This document shows, one piece after another, positions 1 to 8,218 of a DNA stretch of 64,000 nt (the stretch's first letter is position 1; every line of letters starts with the position of its first letter). The position numbers and the translations under genes are program-made. This DNA is from Streptomyces sp. Root431 (GTDB lineage Bacteria; Actinomycetota; Actinomycetes; Streptomycetales; Streptomycetaceae): NCBI RefSeq assembly GCF_001426585.1, contig NZ_LMEI01000009.1:134694-198693 (forward strand), in the 5' to 3' direction. Under the pieces are notes generated by a model. It was not told where the DNA came from and did no database searches. It saw nothing but the letters and a program-made list of their open reading frames with translations.

Positions 1-67
1 GCCCGTCAGCCGGGAGACGCTCCGGCAGCCGCGCCACCTCGGCACGCTCGTCCCCGAGCGACGTCAC
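1..67 (-). CDS. Partial CDS at the left edge, product unknown
   Basis: A reading frame begins with GTG at 67-65, overlapping the TGA of the metallo-hydrolase gene in a GTGA arrangement, and stays open to the window edge. Only about 22 codons are visible (beginning V-T-S-L-G-D-E-R), with mostly G/C third positions. This is too little to assign a family. The overlap suggests it is the downstream partner of the hydrolase in one transcript. Confidence 0.35.
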   Translation of the reverse strand, partial: MTSLGDERAEVARLPERLPADG

Positions 68-1266
68 CTGTCGCCCGCGAGGTCGAGATCGTCGCTGCGC
101 GTCTCCCCCGCCGCGACCTCGACGCCCCGGGGGCGGCGCCACGGGCGGGTGATCGGACGGGACACCGGCTGCCACCAGGACTCCCCGGGCAGCTTGCCGC
201 CGGGCTCGAAGGGCTCGCCGGGCCGGGGGAAGGCCACCGCCTGGCCGGCCTCCTCGGCCGCGTCCCTCGTCCACTCCCCCGGCTCCGCCCACGGGTGCGG
301 GGCGAGGTTGAACGTGCCCCAGTGGATCGGCAGCAGCACACCGGACGCCGCACCGCCCTGGAGGTCCAGGTGGGCCCGCACGCCCTCCTCGGGAGTCATG
401 TGGATGTCGGTCCAGAACTCCGAGTAGGCGCCGATCTGGATCATCGTGGCGTCGAAGGGGCCGTGCGCGGCGCCGATGTCCTTGAAGCCGGAGAAGTAGC
501 CGGTGTCCCCGCTGTGGAAGATCCGGTGCTCGGGGCCCTGGACGACCCAGGAGGCCCAGAGGGTCTGCTGCCGGTTGCGGATGCCGCGGCCGCAGAAGTG
601 GCGGGCCGGGGTGGCCGTGAGCCGCAGCTCGCCGATCTCGGTGGACTCGTTCCAGTCCAGCTCGCGCAGGCGGGAGGGGGCCACGCCCCAGCGCTCCAGG
701 TGCGCGCCGACGCCGAGCGGCACCGCGAAGACGGTGTCGGTGGTGGCGAGCGCCTTGATCGTCGGCAGGTCGAGGTGGTCGTAGTGATCGTGCGAGATCA
801 CGACGACGTCGACCGGGCCCAGGGCCGCGAGGGGCGCGGGCACCGGGTGGAGCCGCTTGGGGCCGGCGAAGGGGAAGGGGGAGCAGCGGTCTCCCCAGAC
901 CGGGTCGAAGAGGACCCGGTGCCCGTCGATCTCGGCGAGGACGCCGGAGTGCCCCATCCAGGTGATGCGCAGCCCGGTGACCGGAGCCTTCGCCAGGTCG
1001 GCGACGGTCGTGGGGTGGACGGGGATCGTGCCGGTGGGGGCTCGGCGCGCGCGTCCTTCCTTCTCGAAGTAGATCTTGGCGAACTCCAGGGTGGAGCCCG
1101 AGGGCCCGCGGCGGGCCGGTTCGGGGTTCTGGAAGATCCCGTCCGCGAAGTTCGGCGAACGGCGGATGCGGGCGAGGCGCTCGCCCGCGGGGTCCGCGCC
1201 GAAGGACTCGGGGCGCAGCGCGCGCAGCCGGGCCCGTGGCGAACGGTCGGAGCCGGTACCGGTCAC
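64..1266 (-). CDS. MBL-fold metallo-hydrolase (NAPE-PLD/UlaG-like)
   Basis: This 400-residue protein has the metallo-beta-lactamase-fold metal motif SHDHYDHLD at about residues 158-166, a GHSGVL strand near 105, HSGDTGYF in the middle and a late HWGTFNL histidine. That layout, with about 100 residues before the core, is typical of the N-acyl-phosphatidylethanolamine phospholipase D/UlaG-like branch. Such enzymes hydrolyse phosphodiesters or lactones in the cytoplasm using two metal ions; the substrate here cannot be read from sequence. The GTG start at 1266 has GGAGG four bases upstream. The gene is divergent from the dehydrogenase at 1407 and appears coupled to the partial gene at the left edge. 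Family assignment is firm, substrate unknown. Confidence 0.88.
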   Translation of the reverse strand: MTGTGSDRSPRARLRALRPESFGADPAGERLARIRRSPNFADGIFQNPEPARRGPSGSTLEFAKIYFEKEGRARRAPTGTIPVHPTTVADLAKAPVTGLRITWMGHSGVLAEIDGHRVLFDPVWGDRCSPFPFAGPKRLHPVPAPLAALGPVDVVVISHDHYDHLDLPTIKALATTDTVFAVPLGVGAHLERWGVAPSRLRELDWNESTEIGELRLTATPARHFCGRGIRNRQQTLWASWVVQGPEHRIFHSGDTGYFSGFKDIGAAHGPFDATMIQIGAYSEFWTDIHMTPEEGVRAHLDLQGGAASGVLLPIHWGTFNLAPHPWAEPGEWTRDAAEEAGQAVAFPRPGEPFEPGGKLPGESWWQPVSRPITRPWRRPRGVEVAAGETRSDDLDLAGDR

Positions 1267-1338
1267 AGGACCTCCTGATCTCTGGGGGTCGTTCCATTAT
1301 GGGCGGCCCGCGCCGCGGACGGCCGGGGAGACCCGTCA

Positions 1339-1358
1339 TACTGAATCGTTGTTCAGTA
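1339..1358. promoter_or_regulatory. Palindromic operator, TetR type
   Basis: The sequence TACTGAA-N6-TTCAGTA is a perfect 7+7 bp dyad of 20 bp. It lies in the 140-bp gap between the divergent hydrolase (start 1266) and dehydrogenase (start 1407), about 50 bp upstream of the dehydrogenase ATG. A TetR-family gene follows the dehydrogenase directly, so this is its most likely binding site. That pairing is inferred from position, not shown. Confidence 0.55.
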
Positions 1359-1406
1359 AGAATCCCGGTTCCCCGTTCGGATACGGCCCTCCTGAGGAGA
1401 CGCGCG

Positions 1407-2600
1407 ATGAGTCCCACCCCCCTGCTGTCCGTCCCCCTGCTGTCCGTCGACTGGACCGATCACGTGACCGGCCGCCGGGGGCATCTGGTCGTCGACCGGC
1501 TGGTGCGCGGGGTCGCCAGCGGCGGCCTGCGGATGCGCGAGGGGTGCACGGCGGCCGAGGTCGCCGGGCTCGCCCGCGGCATGACCATGAAGGAAGCCCT
1601 GCACTACGACCCCGAGGCCCGCTACGTCCCGCTGGGCGGCGCCAAGGGCGGCATCGACTTCGATCCCCGATCCCCCGAGGCGTACGGCGTCCTCGTGCGC
1701 TACCTGCGGGCCATGCGGCCGTACATCGAGCGGTTCTGGACCACCGGGGAGGACCTCGGGCTCACCCAGGACCTGGTGGACCGGGCCGCGGCCGAGGCCG
1801 GGCTCGTCTCGTCCGTGCAGGCCGTGTACCCGCTCCTGGACGACGAGGCGACGGCCCGCAAGCGGCTCGCCGACGCGTTCGCGATCGAGGTGGACGGCAT
1901 CGGGCTCGACGAGCTGGTCGGCGGCCTCGGCGTCGCCGAGTCCGTGCTCGTCGCCCTCGACCGGGCCGGGCGGGCGCACGAGGGGACCCGGGTGTCGGTG
2001 CAGGGGCTCGGCACGATGGGCGGCGCGACCGCGCGCTTCCTGGCCCGGGCCGGGCTGCGGGTCGTGGCCGTCGCCGACGTCAGGGGCACGATCGTGAACC
2101 CCGACGGCCTCGACGTCGAGGCGCTCCTCGCCGCCCGCGACGCCCACGGCACGGTCGACCGCACGGCCCTGCGGCCCGGCGACCGGGAGGAGCCCCGGGA
2201 CGCCTGGCTCGCGGTCGACGCCGAGGTCCTGGTCCCGGCGGCCGTCTCGTACGCGATCGACGCCGGGAACCAGGGACTGATCACGGCCCGCTGGATCGCG
2301 GAGGCGGCCAACATGCCGGTCCTGCCGGAGGCCGAGGAGGCCCTCGCGGCGCGCGGGGTGACCGTGCTGCCCGACGTGGTCGTGAACTCGTGCACCAACG
2401 CCTGGTGGTGGTGGACGCTCTTCGGTGACATCGAGGCAGACGCCGGGCAGGCCTTCGAGCGGGTACGGCGGTCCATGCGGGAGCTGGTGGGCGGGCTGCT
2501 CGACCGGGCGGCGGCGGACGGCACGAGCCCCCGCGCCGCGGCGCACGCGCTGGTCGCGGAGCGGCTCCCGCTGATCGCCGAGCGCTACGGCTGGTACTGA
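1407..2600 (+). CDS. Glu/Leu/Phe/Val dehydrogenase family protein
   Basis: This 397-residue cytoplasmic protein combines an ELFV dehydrogenase dimerisation domain with a C-terminal Rossmann domain. The family oxidatively deaminates amino acids, or runs the reverse reaction, with NAD(P). The conserved lysines are present: MTMKEAL (K62) and GGAKGG (K80), followed by a VQGLGTMGG dinucleotide-binding loop near residue 200. The ATG at 1407 was chosen because GAGGAGA lies 6-12 bases upstream; the frame remains open further 5' but lacks a better start. A 20-bp palindrome lies in its promoter region and a TetR gene follows 70 bp downstream. Which amino acid it uses cannot be decided from sequence. 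Confidence 0.85.
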   Translation: MSPTPLLSVPLLSVDWTDHVTGRRGHLVVDRLVRGVASGGLRMREGCTAAEVAGLARGMTMKEALHYDPEARYVPLGGAKGGIDFDPRSPEAYGVLVRYLRAMRPYIERFWTTGEDLGLTQDLVDRAAAEAGLVSSVQAVYPLLDDEATARKRLADAFAIEVDGIGLDELVGGLGVAESVLVALDRAGRAHEGTRVSVQGLGTMGGATARFLARAGLRVVAVADVRGTIVNPDGLDVEALLAARDAHGTVDRTALRPGDREEPRDAWLAVDAEVLVPAAVSYAIDAGNQGLITARWIAEAANMPVLPEAEEALAARGVTVLPDVVVNSCTNAWWWWTLFGDIEADAGQAFERVRRSMRELVGGLLDRAAADGTSPRAAAHALVAERLPLIAERYGWY

Positions 2601-2671
2601 TCCGCTCAGGGCCCGGGCGGCGATCTCGTTGACGATCATGCCCTTGTCACGTGCTGTGTAGGCTGCTCGGC

Positions 2672-3436
2672 GTGGCGAGAGTGCGGTTGAGCGTGGCGGA
2701 GCGGCGGGAGGATCTGCTGCGGGCCGCCGTCGAACAGATCGAGGCCCGGGGCGTCACCGCCGTCCGGATCTCCGACGTGGCCTCGGCACTCGGGGTGAGC
2801 AACGCCCTGGTGCTCTACCACTTCTCGACCAAGGAACAGCTGGTCGCCGCCGCCTTCTCGCACGCCGCCGAGGGCGATCTCGCCCGCCTGCGACAGCTTC
2901 TCGGACGGCGCTCGACGGCGGTGCGCCGGCTGCGCGCTGCCGTGCGCTGGTACGCGCCGACCGGCCAGGCCAAGGGCTGGCGGCTGTGGATCGAGGGGTG
3001 GGCCGCCTCACTGCGCGACCCCGAGCTGCGTGCGGTCGCCGCCTCGCTCGACCGGGAGTGGAAGGCGGCCCTCGCCCGGGTGATCGCGGAGGGGGTCGCG
3101 GCCGGCGAGTTCCGCTGTCCGGATCCGACCGCGGCGGCCTGGCGGCTCACCGCCTTCCTCGACGGGCTCGCGGTCCAGACGACGGCGTACGCCGGCTCCC
3201 TCTCGCGCGCCACGCTGCTGCGCTGGGCGGACGCCGCCCTCGCCCGCGAGCTGGGACTGCCCGAGGAGTCACCGGGCGAGACGACGCCGAGCGGCGTACG
3301 GGAAGTAGTCGGCGTACGGGAAGAATCCGGAGTCGGCGTACGGGAAGAAGCCGAGGCGCCGCGGGAAGCGGTCGGGGCGCGGGAGGAAGACCCGGCCCTC
3401 GATCACGCCGGGGCGGACGAACCGCCCGGCCCGTAG
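2672..3436 (+). CDS. TetR/AcrR family transcriptional regulator
   Basis: The N-terminal 50 residues form a TetR helix-turn-helix (ISDVASALGVSNALVLYHFS), followed by an all-helical ligand-binding domain and a hydrophilic tail. The GTG at 2672 places the HTH at the usual distance from the N terminus; GTG at 2651 and 2681 are alternatives. The last 50 residues are low complexity and include three copies of a G-V-R-E-E-like unit encoded by tandem repeats. TetR repressors normally bind short palindromes near their own or neighbouring genes. The dyad at 1339-1358 upstream of the preceding dehydrogenase is the best candidate. The ligand is unknown. Confidence 0.85.
   Translation: MARVRLSVAERREDLLRAAVEQIEARGVTAVRISDVASALGVSNALVLYHFSTKEQLVAAAFSHAAEGDLARLRQLLGRRSTAVRRLRAAVRWYAPTGQAKGWRLWIEGWAASLRDPELRAVAASLDREWKAALARVIAEGVAAGEFRCPDPTAAAWRLTAFLDGLAVQTTAYAGSLSRATLLRWADAALARELGLPEESPGETTPSGVREVVGVREESGVGVREEAEAPREAVGAREEDPALDHAGADEPPGP
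3293..3349 (+). repeat. Short tandem repeat inside the tetR 3' end
   Basis: Three near-identical 15-bp units (GGCGTACGGGAAGWA) start at 3293, 3311 and 3335. They encode the repeated GVREE tail of the TetR protein. Slippage-prone expansion of a disordered C terminus is the simplest explanation. Confidence 0.6.
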
Positions 3437-3460
3437 CCGCCGGAGCGGACCTCGTAGGCG

Positions 3461-4303
3461 TCAGATCAGCTCGAAGACCGCCGAGACGGTCACCTGCTCC
3501 TCGATCTCGCCCGGCGCCAGCGGGACGCCCGGCTCGTCCGCGGGCATCGAGGGGAGCGCGCCGTGGCCGGGGCGCACGGAGTCGCCCTCGCTGAGCGAGA
3601 CCAGCCGGCCGAGGCGGTGTCCGCTGAGCCGCGCGTGCTGCGCCGCCTTGTCGTACGCGTCCTGGAAGGCGGCCTCGCGCGCCTTCACCCGCAGCGCCGA
3701 CGGGTCGGCGACGTCGAAGACGACGCCGTTGATCCGGCCCGCGTCCCCGGTGGCCTCGTTGACGGCGCCGATGACCTGCCCGGTCCTGTCGAGGTCGCGG
3801 ACCTTCACGGAGAAGGACTGTCCGGCCTGGTAGCCGGTCACCTTGCTCTCCCCTTCGGCGTTCTGCGTGTACACCGGCGAGAGCGAGAGGCTGTCGGTCC
3901 GGATGTCCCGGTCGGCGATCCCCTGTTTGCGCAGCACCTCCAGGAGGGCCTCGGCCGCGGTGCTCTGGGCCGCCATGGCCTCCTTCGCCGTCTTACGGGT
4001 CGCCTCGACCCCGACGGACAGGATCGCCAGGTCCGGTGCAGCGGACGCCCGGCCCGTCCCGGTGACGGAGACCGTGGCGGGCGCGGGCGCCCGGGCCGCG
4101 GTGCGGAGGGCGGGCCGCTCGGGCGCGGCGGCCAGGGCGGGGGCCGCCGTACCGACGAGCAGCCCGCCGAGCACGGCGGTGGCGGCGAGCAGACGGGCGG
4201 CGCGGACGGTCGTGGCGGCACGGACGGTCGTGGCGGTACGAGCGGTGGTCCGGGTGCGGGCGGTCCTGGTCGGGCGTGCTGTCCGGGGCTGGCGGGTCGT
4301 CAC
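3461..4303 (-). CDS. Secreted SIMPL (DUF541) domain protein
   Basis: The predicted product has 280 residues. A basic, Thr/Arg-rich N terminus is followed by a hydrophobic stretch (LLAATAVLGGLLVGTAAPALA), consistent with a signal peptide. The SIMPL/DUF541 domain follows, with VSVTGTGRASAAPD and DLAILSVGVEA near its start and EEQVTVSAVFEL at the end. SIMPL proteins are exported beta-alpha proteins of poorly known role, linked in other bacteria to stress or envelope functions. The GTG at 4303 has AAGGGA about ten bases upstream and gives a more compact signal sequence than the open frame further 5'. It converges on tetR with 24 bp between stops. Confidence 0.8.
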   Translation of the reverse strand: MTTRQPRTARPTRTARTRTTARTATTVRAATTVRAARLLAATAVLGGLLVGTAAPALAAAPERPALRTAARAPAPATVSVTGTGRASAAPDLAILSVGVEATRKTAKEAMAAQSTAAEALLEVLRKQGIADRDIRTDSLSLSPVYTQNAEGESKVTGYQAGQSFSVKVRDLDRTGQVIGAVNEATGDAGRINGVVFDVADPSALRVKAREAAFQDAYDKAAQHARLSGHRLGRLVSLSEGDSVRPGHGALPSMPADEPGVPLAPGEIEEQVTVSAVFELI

Positions 4304-4444
4304 AGGGGGTCCCTTCAGGGGTGGGTGCCGGGGCTCCGGCGGGCACATCCCAGCACCCGGCGCCGTCGCCTCCCGCACGCCACTCCTGACCGGCGGCGCC
4401 CTTCACCTCTCCGTACCAGCCGGGACCGCGCCTCCCGGCCGCGC

Positions 4445-5503
4445 TCAGGTCTGGACGAGCGGCTCGTACGCGGCGGAGTCGAGCCCGAAGGTCCAGGCCA
4501 CGCCCTCTCTCGCGGTCCTGGTCGAGGGCGGCACCCGCAGCCAGTACGTGCGGTGGCTGCCGTCCGGTTCGGGGGTGGAGTTGACGACCTCGACCATCAC
4601 CACGTCCTCGTCGTCGGCCAGTTCGACGCGCCACAGCACGCCCGTCTCGTCGCGGTGCTCGTGCCGGGCGCCCGACGCGGCGAGGTAGCGGTCGTAGCCG
4701 TAGTACTCCAGCATCACGCGCCGCAGTTCGGCGTTCTCCTCCGCACGGATCCGCTCGGGGGTGAGGTCGACGAGACCGGCCAGGAAATCGGCGTCCACCT
4801 GCATGCCCCGCCAGGCATGCAGGGCGAATCCGTCGGGGTACGCGAGGGCCGGGCCGTCGCCACGGTCGAGGCGCCCGGCCTCGTCCCGGTGGAGCTCGAC
4901 CGGGCGCTCGCAGACCACCGCGACGTTCTCGTAAGGCCACCACCAGCCGGCGTGGGCGGCGACGGCGGCGAGCCCCGCGAGCCGCTCGCCCCGCCCGTCG
5001 AACGCGGCGAGCCAGGCGGCGTCGTGCTGGCCGAGCACCGCGTCGAGCAGCACGAGCCGGACGGCGGTCGCCTCCCGCGCGGTCCCGTCGGTCACCCTTT
5101 CCGCGGCGGCCTCCGTCACCCCGGCCCGGATCCGGTCGGCGAGCTCCCGTGTGAGGTCCCAGAGGCCCGCGCCGGTCGCCTGCCAGTGCGCCGCCCAGCC
5201 GGCGGGACCGAGCGCGTCGTGGACGCGGCGCCGCTCCTCGGCCCAGGGCCGGGTGCGCACCTCCTCCCGTACCGAACGGCCCGGGTGGGCGAGCCCCCGG
5301 ACGAGCGCGACGGCCGCGAGCGGAGAGTCCGCCCAGAGCACCCGTGCGGGCTCGGCGAGCCCCGCCGTGCGGTAGGCGAGCCGGATCCCGGCCTCGGCCG
5401 CGGCGCGGTCGGCCGGTCCGGTGGCCGCGGCGACGGCCCGCCACGTGTCCTGTGCGGTGGTGCGGTTCATGCCGGTGTCCCCCAAGTCCTCGTGCTTGTC
5501 CAT
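4445..5503 (-). CDS. DUF6745 domain-containing protein
   Basis: This 352-residue soluble protein has no signal peptide or membrane segment. Its middle carries the RPVELHRDEAGRLDRGDGPA and YPDGFALHAWRG motifs, followed by NAELRRVMLEYYGYDRYL, which I recognise as DUF6745. The biochemical function of that family is unknown to me. The ATG at 5503 is preceded by GAGGGGC. The short gene at 5531-5857 lies 27 bp upstream on the same strand, so the two are probably co-transcribed. The last 60 residues look like a small beta-rich module (YWLRVPPSTRTAREGVAWTF). Confidence 0.7.
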   Translation of the reverse strand: MDKHEDLGDTGMNRTTAQDTWRAVAAATGPADRAAAEAGIRLAYRTAGLAEPARVLWADSPLAAVALVRGLAHPGRSVREEVRTRPWAEERRRVHDALGPAGWAAHWQATGAGLWDLTRELADRIRAGVTEAAAERVTDGTAREATAVRLVLLDAVLGQHDAAWLAAFDGRGERLAGLAAVAAHAGWWWPYENVAVVCERPVELHRDEAGRLDRGDGPALAYPDGFALHAWRGMQVDADFLAGLVDLTPERIRAEENAELRRVMLEYYGYDRYLAASGARHEHRDETGVLWRVELADDEDVVMVEVVNSTPEPDGSHRTYWLRVPPSTRTAREGVAWTFGLDSAAYEPLVQT

Positions 5504-5530
5504 GTCGAGCCCCTCACGCCTTCCGGGCCG

Positions 5531-5857
5531 TCAGTCCGCGACGATCCGGTACGCGCCGGGCACGTACTCCCGCTGCCGCACGACCCGGTACCAGCCCTTG
5601 GGCAGGGCGATCGGGGCGTGCTCCTCATGCACCACCCGGCCGCCCTCGGGCAGTTCGAGCAGGAGCGGGCCGAAGGGGCCCGGCTCCCGTACGAGCCGGC
5701 CGGGTCCGGGAATCGCGTGGGCGTGCCCGGTCACCTCGCCGAGGGCGAGGACCAGGCGGCCCCTGGCGTCCCTCGGCTCCCCCGCCGCGGCCTTCGCGCG
5801 GGCCGGTACGGCCGTCTCCTCGACGGGCGCGATCAGCACGTCTCCCTGCCGGTACAT
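5531..5857 (-). CDS. Small conserved protein upstream of the DUF6745 gene
   Basis: This 108-residue soluble protein starts MYRQGDVLIAPVEE and contains EVTGHAHAI and HEEHAPIALPKGWYRVVRQR. Those motifs look like a conserved family of short proteins found with DUF6745 in actinomycetes. I have no function to offer. The ATG has GGGGAGAG just upstream. The histidine-rich motifs (GHAHAI, HEEHAPI) could bind metal, but that is only a suggestion. Confidence 0.7.
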   Translation of the reverse strand: MYRQGDVLIAPVEETAVPARAKAAAGEPRDARGRLVLALGEVTGHAHAIPGPGRLVREPGPFGPLLLELPEGGRVVHEEHAPIALPKGWYRVVRQREYVPGAYRIVAD

Positions 5858-6044
5858 GGCTCTCCCCTCCCGTTCGGCGCGCTTCGCCCGAACACGAGAA
5901 CGACGCTAGAGGCCGGGTCTGACAATCCGTCCGGCCGGCGCCCCGGGCCCGCCGGAGCGGCCCCGGCGAACGGCGTTGTCGGTGCCGCTTGGTAGAACTC
6001 TTGGCATCAGCCGATCAACGTCGTCCGTTGTCTGGAGCACCGTC

Positions 6045-7013
6045 ATGACCATCGGGAAATACCAGCAGGATTTCCACGGCCTTCCCGTGTTCGACTTCCC
6101 GGGTGCCGGCGCGGACGGGACCGCGTCCGCCACGCTGCCCGACGCGGAAGCGGTCGCCTGGCGGATCTCCGCCCCGACGTACAGCGATCCCGAGGACGAG
6201 CTCTGGGAGCCTCTCTTCGAGCGGTTCCTCAAGACGGTCGCGCCGGAGCGGGTGCGCGCGCTGGTCGTCGGCGGCTGGGACGAGGCGTACGAGGAATCGT
6301 CCGCCCCCATCGTCGCGGCCCTGGTCGCCGCCGCCGACCGGCTCACCGGCCTGCGGGCGGTGTTCCTCGGCGACATGACGGGCGAGGACTGCGAGATCTC
6401 GTGGATCGTCCAGTCCGATGTGACGCCGCTGTTCGCCGCCTACCCGGCCCTGCGGGAGTTCGGGGTGCGCGGGGGCACGGGGCTGGCCTTCCCCGCGATC
6501 CGGCACGACGCCCTGGAGACCCTGGTGGTCGAGACGGGCGGTCTGCCCGCCGAGGTCGTGCGCGGGATCGCCGGCAGCGAGCTGCCCGCCCTGGAGAGCC
6601 TGGAGCTCTGGCTCGGCACCGACGAGTACGGCGGCGACAGCACCGCCGAGGACCTGGCTCCGCTGCTCGCGGGGACGGCCTTCCCCGCACTGCGCCGCCT
6701 GGGCCTGTGCAACAGCGTCATCCAGGACGAGGTCGCCGCGGCCGTGGCCGGTGCCCCGGTCGTCGCCCGGATCGAGCGGCTCGACCTCTCCATGGGCGTC
6801 CTCACCGACGAGGGCGCGGCGGCCCTCCTCGACGGGCAGCCGCTGACGCACCTCGCCCACCTCGACCTCTCCCACCACTACCTGTCGGAGGCGATGAGCG
6901 AGCGGGTCCGGTCCGCGCTCGTCCCGCACGGCGTCACGGTCGTCCTCGACGACCCGCAGGAGGCGGAGGACTACGACGACAGGGTCCACCGGTACATCGC
7001 GGTAGCCGAATGA
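6045..7013 (+). CDS. STM4015 family protein (LRR-like)
   Basis: The 322-residue product starts MTIGKYQQDFHGLPVFDF and shows leucine-rich-repeat-like units through its second half (LPALESLELWL, FPALRRLGLCN, LTHLAHLDLSHHYLS). This matches the STM4015 family named after a Salmonella Typhimurium locus. No catalytic motif is evident; a scaffold or substrate-recognition role fits the repeats. The ATG at 6045 has TGGAGC about ten bases upstream. It is the first gene of a five-gene cassette, and its TGA overlaps the ATG of the STM4014-like gene (ATGA), so the products are probably made in fixed ratio. Confidence 0.85.
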   Translation: MTIGKYQQDFHGLPVFDFPGAGADGTASATLPDAEAVAWRISAPTYSDPEDELWEPLFERFLKTVAPERVRALVVGGWDEAYEESSAPIVAALVAAADRLTGLRAVFLGDMTGEDCEISWIVQSDVTPLFAAYPALREFGVRGGTGLAFPAIRHDALETLVVETGGLPAEVVRGIAGSELPALESLELWLGTDEYGGDSTAEDLAPLLAGTAFPALRRLGLCNSVIQDEVAAAVAGAPVVARIERLDLSMGVLTDEGAAALLDGQPLTHLAHLDLSHHYLSEAMSERVRSALVPHGVTVVLDDPQEAEDYDDRVHRYIAVAE

Positions 7014-8218
7014 CCCCCGCCCCGCGCCTCGTCGTCGTCGGTGACCCGGCGGGCCGCCGCGTCGCGTTCTTCCAGGACGCGCTGCGGTCCGCCGGGCTGC
7101 CCCGGGCGCGGGTGGTGTCCTGGCCCGACGTGCTGGGCGGCCGGGCGCGGTTCGCCGCCGGCGAGACCGTACGGCTGGACTCGCCCGGCGAGGACCCGGA
7201 GACCGACCGGCTGCTGCGCGGCGTCGACGACCCGGCCCGGGTCGAGGGTTCGGGCCGCTGGTACGCCCGGTTCACCGCCGCCGTCTCCGGACTCTCACGG
7301 GCCGTCACGGAGGCGGGTGCGTCCCTGGTCGACGACCCGGGCGAGCTCGCGGTCCTGTTCGACAAGCGGCTGAGCCACGGCCGGCTGCGGGCGGCCGGTG
7401 TGCCGGTGCCCGATTCGCCGACCTCCGGCCCCGGCGCCCCGGCCGTGGGCGGCTGGGCGGACCTCCGGTCGCTGCTCGGCGCGGCCGGGCTGCGCCGGTC
7501 GTTCGTGAAGCTCGCGCACGGCTCCTCCGCGTCGGGGGTGCTCGCGGTGGAGACGAACGGCGCGGGCCGGATCCAGGCGACCACCTCGGTGGAGCGCGGC
7601 CCGGACGGCCGCCTCTTCAACTCCCTGCGGGTCCGGCGCTACACGAGCGAGCGGGAGGTCGCCGCGATCGTGGACGCCCTCGCCCCCGACGGGCTGCACG
7701 TCGAGCGCTGGCTGCCGAAGGCCACGCAGGACGGCCGGGCCGCCGACCTGCGGGTGGTGGTGATCGACGGCCGCGCCACCCACGCCGTCGTCCGCACGAG
7801 CCGCTCCCCCATGACCAATCTGCATCTGGGCGGCGCCCGGGGCGACCTGGCCGCGGCCCGGGCCGCGATCACCGCGGCCGGCGGACGGTGGGAGGACGCG
7901 CTCGGCGTGTGCGAGCGGGCCGCCGCCGCCTTCCCCGGCACCCGGTGCGTGGGCGTCGACCTGCTGCCCGCCACCGGCTGGCGCCGCTTCGCGGTGGGCG
8001 AGGTCAACGCCTTCGGCGATCTGCTGCCCAGGCTGACGGGGCTGCCGGGCAGCGGCGCCGAGGGCCTCGACACGTACGCGGCGCAGGTCGCCGCACAGTT
8101 CCCCGACGCGTACCCCGGCCGCCCCGACGCCGACCCCCTCGGCACCGACCCCACCGACCCCACCGACCCCCGCCCCACCCACGCGATCCCCCGCACCACA
8201 GGAACGAGCACCACGTGA
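7010..8218 (+). CDS. STM4014 family protein, ATP-grasp-like
   Basis: This 402-residue cytoplasmic protein has the features of an ATP-grasp ligase. These are K119 (FDKR), FVKLAHGSSASGV with K167 and the glycine loop, HVERWLP (E232), DLRVVVIDG, and finally GVDLLP and GEVNAFGD, giving the metal-binding D317, E331 and N333. ATP-grasp enzymes join a carboxylate, through an acyl-phosphate, to an amine, thiol or similar nucleophile. The substrate is unknown. The C-terminal tail is a low-complexity D-P-T run. Both ends overlap neighbours: ATGA with the STM4015-like gene and GTGA with the hydrolase gene. The family name is firm; the ATP-grasp reading is my inference from motif order. Confidence 0.85.
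   Translation: MTPAPRLVVVGDPAGRRVAFFQDALRSAGLPRARVVSWPDVLGGRARFAAGETVRLDSPGEDPETDRLLRGVDDPARVEGSGRWYARFTAAVSGLSRAVTEAGASLVDDPGELAVLFDKRLSHGRLRAAGVPVPDSPTSGPGAPAVGGWADLRSLLGAAGLRRSFVKLAHGSSASGVLAVETNGAGRIQATTSVERGPDGRLFNSLRVRRYTSEREVAAIVDALAPDGLHVERWLPKATQDGRAADLRVVVIDGRATHAVVRTSRSPMTNLHLGGARGDLAAARAAITAAGGRWEDALGVCERAAAAFPGTRCVGVDLLPATGWRRFAVGEVNAFGDLLPRLTGLPGSGAEGLDTYAAQVAAQFPDAYPGRPDADPLGTDPTDPTDPRPTHAIPRTTGTSTT

Noticed and set aside
3563..5995. An 810-codon plus-strand frame over the SIMPL and DUF6745 genes
   Set aside because: It spans three minus-strand genes with good start sites and has no protein-like composition.
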